Source of the DNA: an uncultured Lachnospiraceae bacterium
GTDB taxonomy: Bacteria > Bacillota > Clostridia > Lachnospirales > Lachnospiraceae
NCBI GenBank assembly: GCA_947626915.1
Contig: CANQUA010000001.1
Location: forward strand, 1 to 64,000
DNA: 64,000 bases
Direction of reading: 5' to 3'
Position 1 is the stretch's first letter. The number at the start of each line of letters is the position of its first letter. The position numbers and the translations under genes were made by a program. Under the pieces are notes generated by a model. The model made no database searches, was not told where the DNA came from, and worked only from the letters and a program-made list of their open reading frames with translations. Positions 41,176 through 49,639 of the stretch are shown here, one piece after another.

Positions 41176-42924
41176 GTGGGGATGAATACGATAGACGCGA
41201 AGATCCTGCAGAAAGCGTTTCTGGCAGGCGCGAAAGGGTTGGAAGCGAAAAAAGAATGGATCAATGAACTGAATGTATTTCCGGTTCCGGACGGCGATAC
41301 CGGGACCAATATGACCATGACGATCATGTCGGCGGCGAAGGAAGTGGCGGCGCTGGAGCATCCTACGATGGAATCTCTCGCCAGGGCGATCTCCTCCGGG
41401 TCCCTGCGCGGGGCCAGAGGCAATTCCGGCGTGATCCTGTCCCAGCTTTTCCGCGGTTTTACGAAAGAGATCAAGACCGTGGATGTGATCACCACCGACG
41501 TGCTGGCCAGGGCGTTCGTCCGCGGCACGGAGACGGCGTACAAGGCGGTTATGAAGCCGAAGGAGGGGACGATCCTGACCGTGGCGCGGGGCATGGCGGA
41601 CAAGGCGGCGGAGCTTGCGCCGGAGACCGAGGATATCGTTCAGTTTACGGAGGCCGTTATCGCTCACGGCGACTATGTGCTGAGCCAGACGCCTGAGATG
41701 CTGCCGATCCTGAAGCAGGCGGGCGTCGTCGATTCCGGCGGCCAGGGGCTGATGCAGGTCATGAAAGGCGTGCTGGACGGCCTTCTGGGCAAGGAGATCG
41801 CGTTTACGGAGGAGGACGGACAGGCGGAACCGGCGGCCGCTTTAGAAAAAGTGACCGTCGATACGGCGAACCTGGAGACTTCCGATATTAAATTCGGGTA
41901 CTGCACCGAGTTTATCGTTCATATTGAAAAGAAATACGGGGAGGAGGACGAGCAGCATTTCAAGGCCTATCTGGAATCGATCGGAGATTCGATCGTTCTG
42001 GTGTCGGACGAGGAAGTGGTGAAGGTCCATGTCCATACCAATGATCCCGGCCTGGCGATCCAGAAAGCCCTGGCTTACGGGTCATTGTCGAAGATCAAGA
42101 TTGACAATATGCGAGAAGAGCATCATGAGCGGCTGATCAAGGACGCGCAGCGGCTGGCGGCGGAGCAGAAAGCGGCGGAGGCCAAAGCGGCCGGACCGGA
42201 AACGGCTCCCGCGGCGGATGCGGCGCAGGACGATGCGGCGGCCGGCGAACCGGAGGTCCCGCGCAAGGATTACGGTTTCATAGCGGTGTCCATGGGCTCC
42301 GGTTTCGCGGAGATCTTTGAGGGGATCGGCGCGGACTATCTGATTGAAGGCGGCCAGACCATGAATCCCAGCACCGAGGATATGCTGAACGCCATCGACC
42401 ATGTGAACGCCGATACGATCTACATTCTGCCGAATAACGGCAATATCATTCTGGCGGCCCGGCAGGCGGCCCAGCTGGTGCAGGATAAGCGGATCGTTGT
42501 GATCCCGTCGAAAACGGTGCCGCAGGGGATTTCGGCCATCATCAATTTTGCCCCGGATCTGACGCCGGAGGAGAACGCGGCCAATATGTCCGAGGAGATG
42601 CAGCATGTTAAGACGGCGCAGATCACCTACGCGGTCCGCCATACCCAGATCGACGATAAGGAGATCGAGGAAGGGGATATCATGGGCTTGGGCGATCACA
42701 GTATCCTGGCGGTAGGCAAGGCGGTGGAGAGCACGGCGCTGGATACATTGCGGGCGATGATGGATGAGGAATCGGAGCTTGTCAGTATTTACTACGGCGA
42801 AGATATTTCCAGAGAAGATGCGGAACGGTTCTTCAGCCAGGTGCAGGAACTCTGGCCCGAGTGCGAGGTGGAGCTGAATTTTGGCGGACAGCCGATCTAT
42901 TATTATCTGATCTCGGTGGAATAA
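41176..42924 (+). CDS. DAK2-domain protein, fatty acid kinase subunit FakA/YloV type
   Basis: A 582-residue protein. The N-terminal DhaL-like domain (about 1-205) binds ATP through aspartates in FPVPDGDTGTNM. A middle domain follows, then an Ala/Glu-rich linker (about 325-360), and a C-terminal DegV-like domain. In S. aureus FakA works with the FakB lipid carriers to phosphorylate exogenous fatty acids. No fakB is in this window. The start is GTG 41176, eight bases after AAGGAGG; an ATG two codons later is too far from it. Confidence 0.92.
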   Translation: MGMNTIDAKILQKAFLAGAKGLEAKKEWINELNVFPVPDGDTGTNMTMTIMSAAKEVAALEHPTMESLARAISSGSLRGARGNSGVILSQLFRGFTKEIKTVDVITTDVLARAFVRGTETAYKAVMKPKEGTILTVARGMADKAAELAPETEDIVQFTEAVIAHGDYVLSQTPEMLPILKQAGVVDSGGQGLMQVMKGVLDGLLGKEIAFTEEDGQAEPAAALEKVTVDTANLETSDIKFGYCTEFIVHIEKKYGEEDEQHFKAYLESIGDSIVLVSDEEVVKVHVHTNDPGLAIQKALAYGSLSKIKIDNMREEHHERLIKDAQRLAAEQKAAEAKAAGPETAPAADAAQDDAAAGEPEVPRKDYGFIAVSMGSGFAEIFEGIGADYLIEGGQTMNPSTEDMLNAIDHVNADTIYILPNNGNIILAARQAAQLVQDKRIVVIPSKTVPQGISAIINFAPDLTPEENAANMSEEMQHVKTAQITYAVRHTQIDDKEIEEGDIMGLGDHSILAVGKAVESTALDTLRAMMDEESELVSIYYGEDISREDAERFFSQVQELWPECEVELNFGGQPIYYYLISVE

Positions 42925-42956
42925 ACGGTAGCTTGAGACAGAACATAAACACAAAG

Positions 42957-43000
42957 GGCGCTGCAGGAGAAGTTCCGCTTCCTATCTTGCGGCGTCTTTT
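42957..43000 (+). terminator. Terminator after the DAK2 gene
   Basis: GGCGCTGC (42957-42964) pairs with GCGGCGTC (42989-42996), an inner AGGA/TCCT pairing extends it, and TTTT follows. Readthrough into recG is possible since no clear new promoter is seen. Confidence 0.7.
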
Positions 43001-43062
43001 CCTTTGGAGAAGCTGACGGAGCCGGCAGGAGACAGGAAGTTATACATTCGGACGGTGATAGC

Positions 43063-45117
43063 ATGAAGAATCAGGATTCGGTCCGCACGCTGAAGGGGAT
43101 CGGGGAAAAATCGGGAAAATTGTTTGAAAAGCTGGGCGTTTTTACGGTGGATGATCTGCTTCACGATTATCCGCGGGCTTACCATGCCTATGAGGAGCCG
43201 GCCGCCATCGGGGAGCTGCGGGAAAATGAGATCTTTGCCGTGGCCGGGATCCTGCAGAAGGACGCTTCCGTGCGGCGTTTCAGCAATATCCAGATCGTGA
43301 CGGTTTCCTTAAAGGACGGGACCGGGAGCCTGCAGCTGACCTGGTACAATATGCCCTATCTGCGAAATACGCTCCAGGCCGGGACCTATCATGTGTTCTA
43401 CGGCAAGGTGGTAAAAAAGAATAACCGCCTGACCATGGAACAGCCGGAAATCTACAGCCGGGACGGTTACCGGGAGATCATGGAGACGCTGCAGCCGGTT
43501 TACGCGCAGACCAGGGGGCTGGGAAATAAGGCCATTTCCCGCGCCGTGGCCCAGGCGCTGGACGTGCGGCAGCTGGAGAAAGAATATCTGCCGGAAAAGC
43601 TGCGGCGGAAGTATGAGCTGGCGGAATACAATTACGCCGTCGAGCACATCCATTTTCCCAAAGACCGACGGGAACTGCTGGCCGCCAGGCGCAGGCTGGT
43701 GTTCGACGAGTTCTTTTTCTTCATTCTGGCGGTGCGGGGGCTGAAGGAAAAGCGTTCGGACCAAAAGAGCGCCTGGACGATCCGGCTGGCCCCGGAGGCG
43801 GAGGAACTGAAAAACCGGCTCCCCTACCGTCTGACCGGCGCGCAGGAGAGGGTGCTGCGGGAGATCGAAGGGGACCTAAGCGGGGGATTGGTCATGAACC
43901 GTCTGGTGCAGGGGGATGTAGGTTCCGGCAAGACGATCATCGCGGTCCTGGCATTGCTTCATGTGGCCTGCAATGGGTTTCAGGGCGCGCTGATGGCCCC
44001 TACGGAAGTGCTGGCGAAGCAGCATTATGAGAATATGTCCCGTCTTTTTGAACAGTACGGCGTGCAGAAAACGCCGGTCCTGCTGACCGGTTCCATGACC
44101 GCCAGGGAAAAGCGCATTGCCAGGGAAAAGATCCGCAGCCATGAGGCGGATATCGTGATCGGGACCCACGCCCTGATCCAGGAGAGCGTGGTCTATGACA
44201 ACCTGGCGCTGGTCATTACTGATGAACAGCACCGGTTCGGCGTAGGACAGAGAGAACGTTTGGGGAGCAAGGGGCGGGAACCGCATGTGCTGGTCATGAG
44301 CGCGACGCCGATCCCCCGGACCCTGGCGATCATTCTGTACGGCGATCTGGATATTTCGGTCATCGACGAGCTGCCGAAAAACCGTCTGCCGGTTAAAAAC
44401 TGCGTGGTGGGGGTCGGCTACCGGCAGAAGGCCTACGCGTTTATCGCTAAACAGGCGGCGGCGGGGCGGCAGGCCTACGTGATCTGCCCGATGGTGGAGC
44501 CCAGCGAGCTGCTGGACGCGGAAAATGTGCTGGATTATTCCAGGAGGCTGCAGGAGGCGCTGCCGGGCGTCCGGGTGGAGTATCTCCACGGGAAGATGAA
44601 GGGGAGCGAAAAGAACCGGATCATGGAGCGGTTCCTGGCGGGGGAGATCCAGGTGCTGGTATCGACGACGGTGATCGAGGTGGGCGTCGATGTGCCCAAC
44701 GCTACGGTGATGATGATCGAAAATGCGGAGCGGTTCGGCCTGGCCCAGCTCCATCAGCTGCGCGGCCGGGTAGGGCGGGGACCGTATCAGTCTTACTGCA
44801 TCATGGTCAACTGCGGCGACCAGGAAGGGACCCAGGAGCGTCTGGATATTCTGAACCGCTCCAACGACGGGTTCTATATCGCGTCGGAGGATCTGAAGCT
44901 GCGGGGGCCGGGAGATATTTTCGGCCTGCGCCAGAGCGGCGATCTGGAGTTTAAGCTGGCGGATATTTTCACCGACGCCGGGCTGCTGAAAAGCGTGTCG
45001 GAGGAAGCGGACGCGCTTCTGCGGGAGGATCCGGCGCTTCAGGCGGAGGAGCACCAGGAACTGCGCCGGAAACTGGATGAGTATCTGGAAAAAAGTCTGG
45101 ACCGGCTGAGTTTATAA
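43063..45117 (+). CDS. recG: ATP-dependent DNA helicase RecG
   Basis: A 684-residue superfamily 2 helicase that regresses stalled replication forks and branch-migrates junctions. The N-terminal wedge/OB domain contains LKGIGEKSGKLFEKLG. Walker A is GDVGSGKT, motif II is TDEQH, motif III is MSATPIPRT, motif V is TTVIEVGVDVPNA and motif VI is QLRGRVGRG. Length fits the family (about 680). ATG 43063 is used; upstream signal is weak (GGTGATAGC). It follows the DAK2 gene as in B. subtilis. Confidence 0.96.
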   Translation: MKNQDSVRTLKGIGEKSGKLFEKLGVFTVDDLLHDYPRAYHAYEEPAAIGELRENEIFAVAGILQKDASVRRFSNIQIVTVSLKDGTGSLQLTWYNMPYLRNTLQAGTYHVFYGKVVKKNNRLTMEQPEIYSRDGYREIMETLQPVYAQTRGLGNKAISRAVAQALDVRQLEKEYLPEKLRRKYELAEYNYAVEHIHFPKDRRELLAARRRLVFDEFFFFILAVRGLKEKRSDQKSAWTIRLAPEAEELKNRLPYRLTGAQERVLREIEGDLSGGLVMNRLVQGDVGSGKTIIAVLALLHVACNGFQGALMAPTEVLAKQHYENMSRLFEQYGVQKTPVLLTGSMTAREKRIAREKIRSHEADIVIGTHALIQESVVYDNLALVITDEQHRFGVGQRERLGSKGREPHVLVMSATPIPRTLAIILYGDLDISVIDELPKNRLPVKNCVVGVGYRQKAYAFIAKQAAAGRQAYVICPMVEPSELLDAENVLDYSRRLQEALPGVRVEYLHGKMKGSEKNRIMERFLAGEIQVLVSTTVIEVGVDVPNATVMMIENAERFGLAQLHQLRGRVGRGPYQSYCIMVNCGDQEGTQERLDILNRSNDGFYIASEDLKLRGPGDIFGLRQSGDLEFKLADIFTDAGLLKSVSEEADALLREDPALQAEEHQELRRKLDEYLEKSLDRLSL

Positions 45118-45446
45118 TCGGGAGCGCTTTTTGCAGACGCGGGACGCGGCAGGCCGGTATGGGCCGGAAACGGCAGGAGAACCGCCGCGCGTTTGGGCAA
45201 ACGGGCGGCTGGCGTGATTGGGCAAGAGAACCGTCGGGCGTGCCGGCGGGACGTTTCAGACGGCAACAGAAAGAAGCCGTTGCTCCGTCGACTGGTTATC
45301 GATAGAGTAACGGCTCCTTCCGTGCGTAAGCCTTTTTCTGCTTCCGGTTCCTGCGGTTCTTTCTGCCGCGGCGCCTGTTTCAGCCCGCGTCATGAGGATG
45401 AAAACCGCCGAAACCCTGGAGAGTCAGGTCAGGTTCTGTTTCGGCT
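45118..45446. other. Gene-free region between recG and the SASP gene
   Basis: No gene is supported. An imperfect hairpin with arms AGCCGTT (45275-45281) and AACGGCT (45309-45315) lies in the middle, and the region is otherwise GC-rich without a clear frame. It must hold the ends of two convergent transcripts. Confidence 0.45.
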
Positions 45447-45653
45447 TTACTTGCCGGCCATCTGCTTCTCCTGGGCCTCGATCATCTTTTTAACCATATA
45501 GCCGCCGACCGAACCGTTCTGAGCGGAAGTCAGGTTGCCGTTGTAGCCGTTGGTCAGCGGCACGCCGATTTCGTTCGCGACCTCCATTTTAAATTTGTCC
45601 ATAGCCTCTTTCGCTTCCGGTACGTTGGTCGTATTGGAAGATTTGTTAGACAT
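45447..45653 (-). CDS. Alpha/beta-type small acid-soluble spore protein
   Basis: A 68-residue DNA-protecting spore protein. Signature segments are AKEAMDKFKMEVANEIGVPL and LTSAQNGSVGGYMVKKMIEA, with the N-terminal helix carrying the GPR protease region, here EVANEIG. These proteins coat spore DNA and shift it towards the A form. AAAGGAGG precedes the ATG. The gene stands alone, as usual, and shows the organism belongs to a sporulating lineage. Confidence 0.95.
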   Translation of the reverse strand: MSNKSSNTTNVPEAKEAMDKFKMEVANEIGVPLTNGYNGNLTSAQNGSVGGYMVKKMIEAQEKQMAGK

Positions 45654-45702
45654 AATAAAACGCCTCCTTTACATCTGATGATTTGTTTTTGTGTTACGAT
45701 GG

Positions 45703-45732
45703 TAGTATGTGTTTGTGAAAAAATAATACACT
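45703..45732 (-). promoter_or_regulatory. Possible forespore (sigma G/F) promoter of the SASP gene
   Basis: On the minus strand the -10 CATACTA (plus 45703-45709) matches the sigma G/F consensus CATxxTA about 50 bp before the start codon. The -35 (around GTGTATT, plus about 45725-45731) is a poor match. Confidence 0.4.
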
Positions 45733-45770
45733 AGCATATTTTTGAAAAATTTCCAGACGCAGAAAACAGG

Positions 45771-45799
45771 TTGACTTTTGGGGATTTGAGTTATAGTAT
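45771..45799 (+). promoter_or_regulatory. Promoter of rsmD-coaD
   Basis: TTGACT (45771-45776) and TAGTAT (45794-45799) are 17 bp apart, 68 bp before rsmD. Confidence 0.65.
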
Positions 45800-45867
45800 A
45801 TAACATAGTCACCATTTTGATGCCGCAGAACGGAAATTCTGCAGTTTGACCGGAGGGAACGGGAAGC

Positions 45868-46440
45868 ATGCGTGTGATAGCGGGAAGCGCAAGAAGGCTG
45901 CAGCTGAAAACCCTGGACGGGCTGGAGACGCGTCCGACGACGGACCGTATTAAGGAAACGCTGTTTAATATGATCTGGCGGGATGTGGTATCGCGGCCTT
46001 TCCTGGACTGTTTCGCGGGAAGCGGGGGCATTGGGATCGAAGCTTTGAGCCGCGGGGCGTCGGAGGCGGTTTTTATCGAGAAAAATCCGAAAGCCGCCGC
46101 CTGCATCCGGCAGAACCTGAAGACGACGCGCCTGGAAGACCGGGGGAAGATCCTGACCTGCGATATCCTGAGCGGTCTGAAGCGCCTGGAAGCGCAGGGA
46201 CAGGCGTTCGGCGTGATTTTTATGGATCCGCCTTACCGGCAGGACTGGGAGCGCCGGGCGCTTTCGTATCTGAAGGACTCGGCCCTTGCGGACGCAGAGA
46301 CCCTGATCATCGCGGAGGCGTCTCTGGAGACGGATTTCTCCTATGCGGAGGAGACAGGGTTTTCGGTGATCCGGCAGAAAGAATACAAGACGAATAAGCA
46401 CGTGTTTCTGCAAAGAAGCACGGGACAGGAGCAGATATGA
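45868..46440 (+). CDS. rsmD: 16S rRNA (guanine(966)-N2)-methyltransferase
   Basis: A 190-residue SAM-dependent enzyme that methylates G966 of 16S rRNA in the assembled 30S body. The N-terminus [20 protein letters not shown] and [14 protein letters not shown] are typical of RsmD; motif I is [18 protein letters not shown] and the catalytic motif IV is FMDPPY. GGAGGGAACGGGAAGC precedes the ATG. Its last codon overlaps the coaD start (ATGA), so the two are coupled. Confidence 0.95.
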   Translation: MRVIAGSARRLQLKTLDGLETRPTTDRIKETLFNMIWRDVVSRPFLDCFAGSGGIGIEALSRGASEAVFIEKNPKAAACIRQNLKTTRLEDRGKILTCDILSGLKRLEAQGQAFGVIFMDPPYRQDWERRALSYLKDSALADAETLIIAEASLETDFSYAEETGFSVIRQKEYKTNKHVFLQRSTGQEQI

Positions 46441-46928
46441 CGGTAGCTGTATATCCGGGCAGTTTCGACCCGGTCACACTGGGGCATTTCGACATCATTG
46501 AGCGCAGCTCCGCGATCATGGACAAAGTGATCGTGGCGGTTTTGAACAATAATTCAAAAACGCCGTTGTTTTCTGTGGAAGAACGTGTTAAGATGTTAGT
46601 AGATGTTACCAGGCATTTCCCCAATGTGGAGGTTCGGTCTTTTGGGGGGCTTCTGGTGGATTTTGTGCAGGAGTGCCACGCCGGCGTGATCGTGCGCGGG
46701 CTCCGCGCGGTGACGGACTTTGAATATGAACTGCAGATGGCCCAGACGAATCATGTGATCGCGCCTGAGGTGGATACGGTGTTTCTGACGACAAATTTGA
46801 AATATTCCTATTTAAGTTCCAGCATCGTGAAAGAGATCGCCATGTACGGCGGCGATATCAGCGCGTTTGTTCATCCACTGGTTGCCGAGAGGATCCGGGC
46901 GAAACTGACGGGTACCGATCCGCAATAG
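46437..46928 (+). CDS. coaD: Phosphopantetheine adenylyltransferase
   Basis: A 163-residue hexameric nucleotidyltransferase making dephospho-CoA from 4'-phosphopantetheine and ATP, the penultimate step of CoA synthesis. The T/HxGH motif is [14 protein letters not shown], the second conserved part is [14 protein letters not shown], and the ISSS-type motif is [11 protein letters not shown]. Length fits. It overlaps rsmD by 4 bp. Confidence 0.97.
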   Translation: MTVAVYPGSFDPVTLGHFDIIERSSAIMDKVIVAVLNNNSKTPLFSVEERVKMLVDVTRHFPNVEVRSFGGLLVDFVQECHAGVIVRGLRAVTDFEYELQMAQTNHVIAPEVDTVFLTTNLKYSYLSSSIVKEIAMYGGDISAFVHPLVAERIRAKLTGTDPQ

Positions 46929-46983
46929 AAGCGCCCCGCGGACGTTCTGTTGCCATGAATAAAAGGGAGGAGAGTACATATCC

Positions 46984-47583
46984 ATGAGCAGAATCGAACA
47001 GTTGATTGAAGAGATCGAAGAATTTATTGATAACTGCAAACCGCAGCCATTTTCCAATAATAAGATTCTGGTGAACCGGGACGAGCTGGAGGAGCTGTTG
47101 GTGGAGCTCCGTCTGCGGGTGCCGGATGAGATCAAACAGTACCAGCGCGTGATCAGCAACCAGGAAGCGATCATGAACGATGCCAGGACCCAGGCGGACG
47201 CCATGCTCCAGGAGGCCAGGAACCAGACCAACGATATGGTGAACGAGCATGAGATCACCCAGAGCGCTTACGCCGCCGCCAATCAGATCCTGGAGGAAGC
47301 GAACAAGCAGGCCCAGGAGATCGTGGACGCCGCGGTCAACGACGCCAACAATATCCGGCAGGGCGCGATCCAGTATACGGACGATGCCCTGGCGAGCCTG
47401 CAGAATATTATCGCCCATTCGATGGAGCAGGCCCAGTCCCGTTTTGAGGCCTATATGAGCACGCTGCAGGGCAGCTATGATCTGGTGACGAACAACCGCA
47501 ACGAACTGAACATGCCGCCGCAGCCTGCTACCGAACAGGAAAACGGAGAATATTCGGGAGACTATACAGAAGACATGTTATGA
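46984..47583 (+). CDS. Coiled-coil protein, ATPase-annotated family next to coaD
   Basis: A 199-residue, almost wholly helical protein. The N-terminus MSRIEQLIEEIEEFIDNCK is followed by a DELEELLVELRLRVPDEIK segment, then a coiled coil rich in Ala, Gln and Asn (about 55-160, with repeated QA and EA pairs). Clostridial homologs beside coaD and ylbJ are often labelled ATPase or V-type subunit H-like because of the coiled coil, but no nucleotide-binding motif exists here. GGGAGGAG precedes the ATG. Its 3' end overlaps the end of the convergent ylbJ by 56 bp. A DivIVA-like cell-pole or scaffold role is conceivable. Confidence 0.7.
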   Translation: MSRIEQLIEEIEEFIDNCKPQPFSNNKILVNRDELEELLVELRLRVPDEIKQYQRVISNQEAIMNDARTQADAMLQEARNQTNDMVNEHEITQSAYAAANQILEEANKQAQEIVDAAVNDANNIRQGAIQYTDDALASLQNIIAHSMEQAQSRFEAYMSTLQGSYDLVTNNRNELNMPPQPATEQENGEYSGDYTEDML

Positions 47584-48655
47584 TCGTGTGCGCCAGCTTC
47601 CAGAGTACGTAATGCCGGAGGGACAATCTGGCGTTTCCGTATGTCTGTGAAACCAAAGGCTGAGAGACAGGGAGAGTTCCGGGGACCGGTCCGGGGCTCT
47701 CTTTTTTGTGGGGAGAGGCGGCAGGCCGCGCGGTGGGCGGGGCGGGGATATTGGCCGGCCCCTGCGCGGCCGCGGACAGGGGACGCAATACGCTTCCGGT
47801 CTGAAAGATTCCCGACAGCCCGCCGAAAGCGGTGACAGCGGCGCAGAGAAGTCCCTGGGTTTCGCCGGACAGGGTATGGCAGAGGGAGCGCAGGCCGGTG
47901 GTGATCTCGGCAATTCCCAGAGCCAGGGAGCGGCAGGTGGCGGGCAGGCCGGGGATCTCTTCTATATAGGCCGCAAGAATGGAAAAGAGCATGATGTATC
48001 CGCCGATGCGGACCATGGTCTCGATGGAGCGCATCAGGATTTCGTCAAAGGAATCGCCGGGACCGGCGGCCGCACGGTCCGCCCGACGGCCTGCGGGGCA
48101 GGGGGCGTCCGGCCGTTCAGGATGGGAGGACCCGCCTGTTTCCCTGTGTCTGCTGGGAAAACCGTAAATTTTTCCGGCAGCGATGGAAAGGGGCAGCACC
48201 GGCAGATAGAGGGCCGCCAGGATCCGCGGGACGGAGAGGGCGGGGTCCAGCATCGGGGCCAGATAGCCCATTACGAACATGGGGCTTGGATGGTTGCTGA
48301 CGGCCAGCAGGTACCGGGCCTCCGGAAGGCTTAGGCGGCCCTGGTCCAGAAACTCCCGGCAGGTTTTCGCACCCATGGGATAGCCGCACAAAAGGCCGGA
48401 GAGCAGCACGTAGCCGCCGTAGTCCGACAGGCCGAACAGGGTCCTGCAAATAGGACGGAACGGGGCCATCAGGATGGGCAGACCGCCGGCAGCCGCGATT
48501 ACATTGGAGCAGATCATAAACGGAAGCAGCGTTGGCAGGACCGTCCGGGACCAGAGCCTGAGCCCCTGGGCCGCGCCGTCCCGGGTCAGGACCGGATGCG
48601 TCAGAAACAAAATCAGGATCAGGACCGTCAGGGAGCCGGAAATGGATTTTTTCAT
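47528..48655 (-). CDS. ylbJ: Sporulation integral membrane protein YlbJ
   Basis: A 375-residue multi-pass protein with the nucleoside-recognition (gate) domain shared with SpoIIIA-region and SpmA/B-type proteins. Diagnostic segments are SRTVLPTLLPFMICSNV, LLSGLLCGYPMGAKTCREF and AVSNHPSPMFVMGY. YlbJ is needed for spore cortex formation in B. subtilis and is controlled by sigma E. The C-terminal part has a Pro/Ala-rich stretch (about 300-335) that is less conserved. The gene overlaps the end of the convergent coiled-coil gene by 56 bp. ATG 48653-48655 has GGCGCT upstream, a weak site. Confidence 0.9.
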   Translation of the reverse strand: MKKSISGSLTVLILILFLTHPVLTRDGAAQGLRLWSRTVLPTLLPFMICSNVIAAAGGLPILMAPFRPICRTLFGLSDYGGYVLLSGLLCGYPMGAKTCREFLDQGRLSLPEARYLLAVSNHPSPMFVMGYLAPMLDPALSVPRILAALYLPVLPLSIAAGKIYGFPSRHRETGGSSHPERPDAPCPAGRRADRAAAGPGDSFDEILMRSIETMVRIGGYIMLFSILAAYIEEIPGLPATCRSLALGIAEITTGLRSLCHTLSGETQGLLCAAVTAFGGLSGIFQTGSVLRPLSAAAQGPANIPAPPTARPAASPHKKESPGPVPGTLPVSQPLVSQTYGNARLSLRHYVLWKLAHTIITCLLYSLPNILRFPVR

Positions 48656-48709
48656 AAGCGCCGGAATAGAATGGAGTCATACTACTATATGTGCCTGTGA
48701 GGGACAAAT

Positions 48710-49552
48710 ATGCGGGTCATTTTGCTGCTGCTTCTGGCGGCGTGGAATGTGTGTCTCGGAGAATACCTGGTCCGGAATCCGGATTATTACCAGCTGGACG
48801 CCTATACCTGGGAGAGTGAAGAATTCCGGGCCATGAGGCTGGGGGAAGCCGTTTCCGCCCTGAAGCGGATCGATCCGGACAGGCTGACGGAGCAGATGAT
48901 CCGCCGGGAATACGACATGACGGAGGCGGGGGAGCGGGACGCCGCGGAGATAGAGGAAAATGGGACGGACGGCCGGGCGCTCCGGCTGAATCCGATCGAG
49001 GCGCGGCGGCCTGTGGAGTACCGCAAGCTGCGGAATGCGTATGAGACGATTTTTGCGGATCTGCGCTGCTTCCCGATCCCGTCCAGCACCAGGCCGGACA
49101 CGCCGGAAATCTCCTATGAGGACGGCTGGATGGACCGGCGCACCTATGGCGGCGAGCGGGGCCATGAGGGCTGCGATATCATGGGAACCGGTCTGCCGCG
49201 GGGGTCCTATCCGGTGGTCAGCATCAGCGACGGCGTGGTGGAGACGGTGGGCTGGCTGGAAAAAGGGGGCTGGCGCATCGGGATCCGAACGGCGTCTGGG
49301 CTGTTCCTCTATTATGCCCATCTGTATGATTACGCGCAGGAATGGGAAACGGGCGACCGGGTGCGGGCCGGGGAGCTTTTGGGGTTCATGGGAGATTCCG
49401 GTTACGGGACGGAGCCGGGGACCGTCGGAAATTTCGACGTGCATCTTCATGTGGGAATGTATCTGCGGACGGACCATTACGAGGAACTGAGCGTCAATCC
49501 TTACTGGATTCTTAAATATCTGGAAAAATATCGGTTAAGTTATGATTATTGA
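48710..49552 (+). CDS. M23 family metallopeptidase (LytM-like)
   Basis: A 280-residue probable secreted or anchored peptidoglycan endopeptidase. The first 18 residues (MRVILLLLLAAWNVCLGEYL) form a signal-like hydrophobic stretch. The peptidase domain (from about 140) has the zinc motif H-x3-D in GHEGCDIMG and H-x-H in VHLHVGMY, so it looks catalytically intact. It diverges from ylbJ, so it may also serve sporulation or cortex remodelling, but this is inference. GAGGG lies upstream of the ATG. Confidence 0.88.
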   Translation: MRVILLLLLAAWNVCLGEYLVRNPDYYQLDAYTWESEEFRAMRLGEAVSALKRIDPDRLTEQMIRREYDMTEAGERDAAEIEENGTDGRALRLNPIEARRPVEYRKLRNAYETIFADLRCFPIPSSTRPDTPEISYEDGWMDRRTYGGERGHEGCDIMGTGLPRGSYPVVSISDGVVETVGWLEKGGWRIGIRTASGLFLYYAHLYDYAQEWETGDRVRAGELLGFMGDSGYGTEPGTVGNFDVHLHVGMYLRTDHYEELSVNPYWILKYLEKYRLSYDY

Positions 49553-49639
49553 CCCACGGATGGAAAAAGTATGCTATAATCAGAGGAACGGCCGTATACG
49601 GGCGGAAACCGGGGATGAGAGACAGACAGGAGTAAAACG

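Noticed and set aside
40806-42924. Second dihydroxyacetone kinase complementing the broken dhaK
   Set aside because: The DAK2-domain protein has the FakA/YloV layout and the Asp23 neighbour; it carries no DhaK substrate domain.
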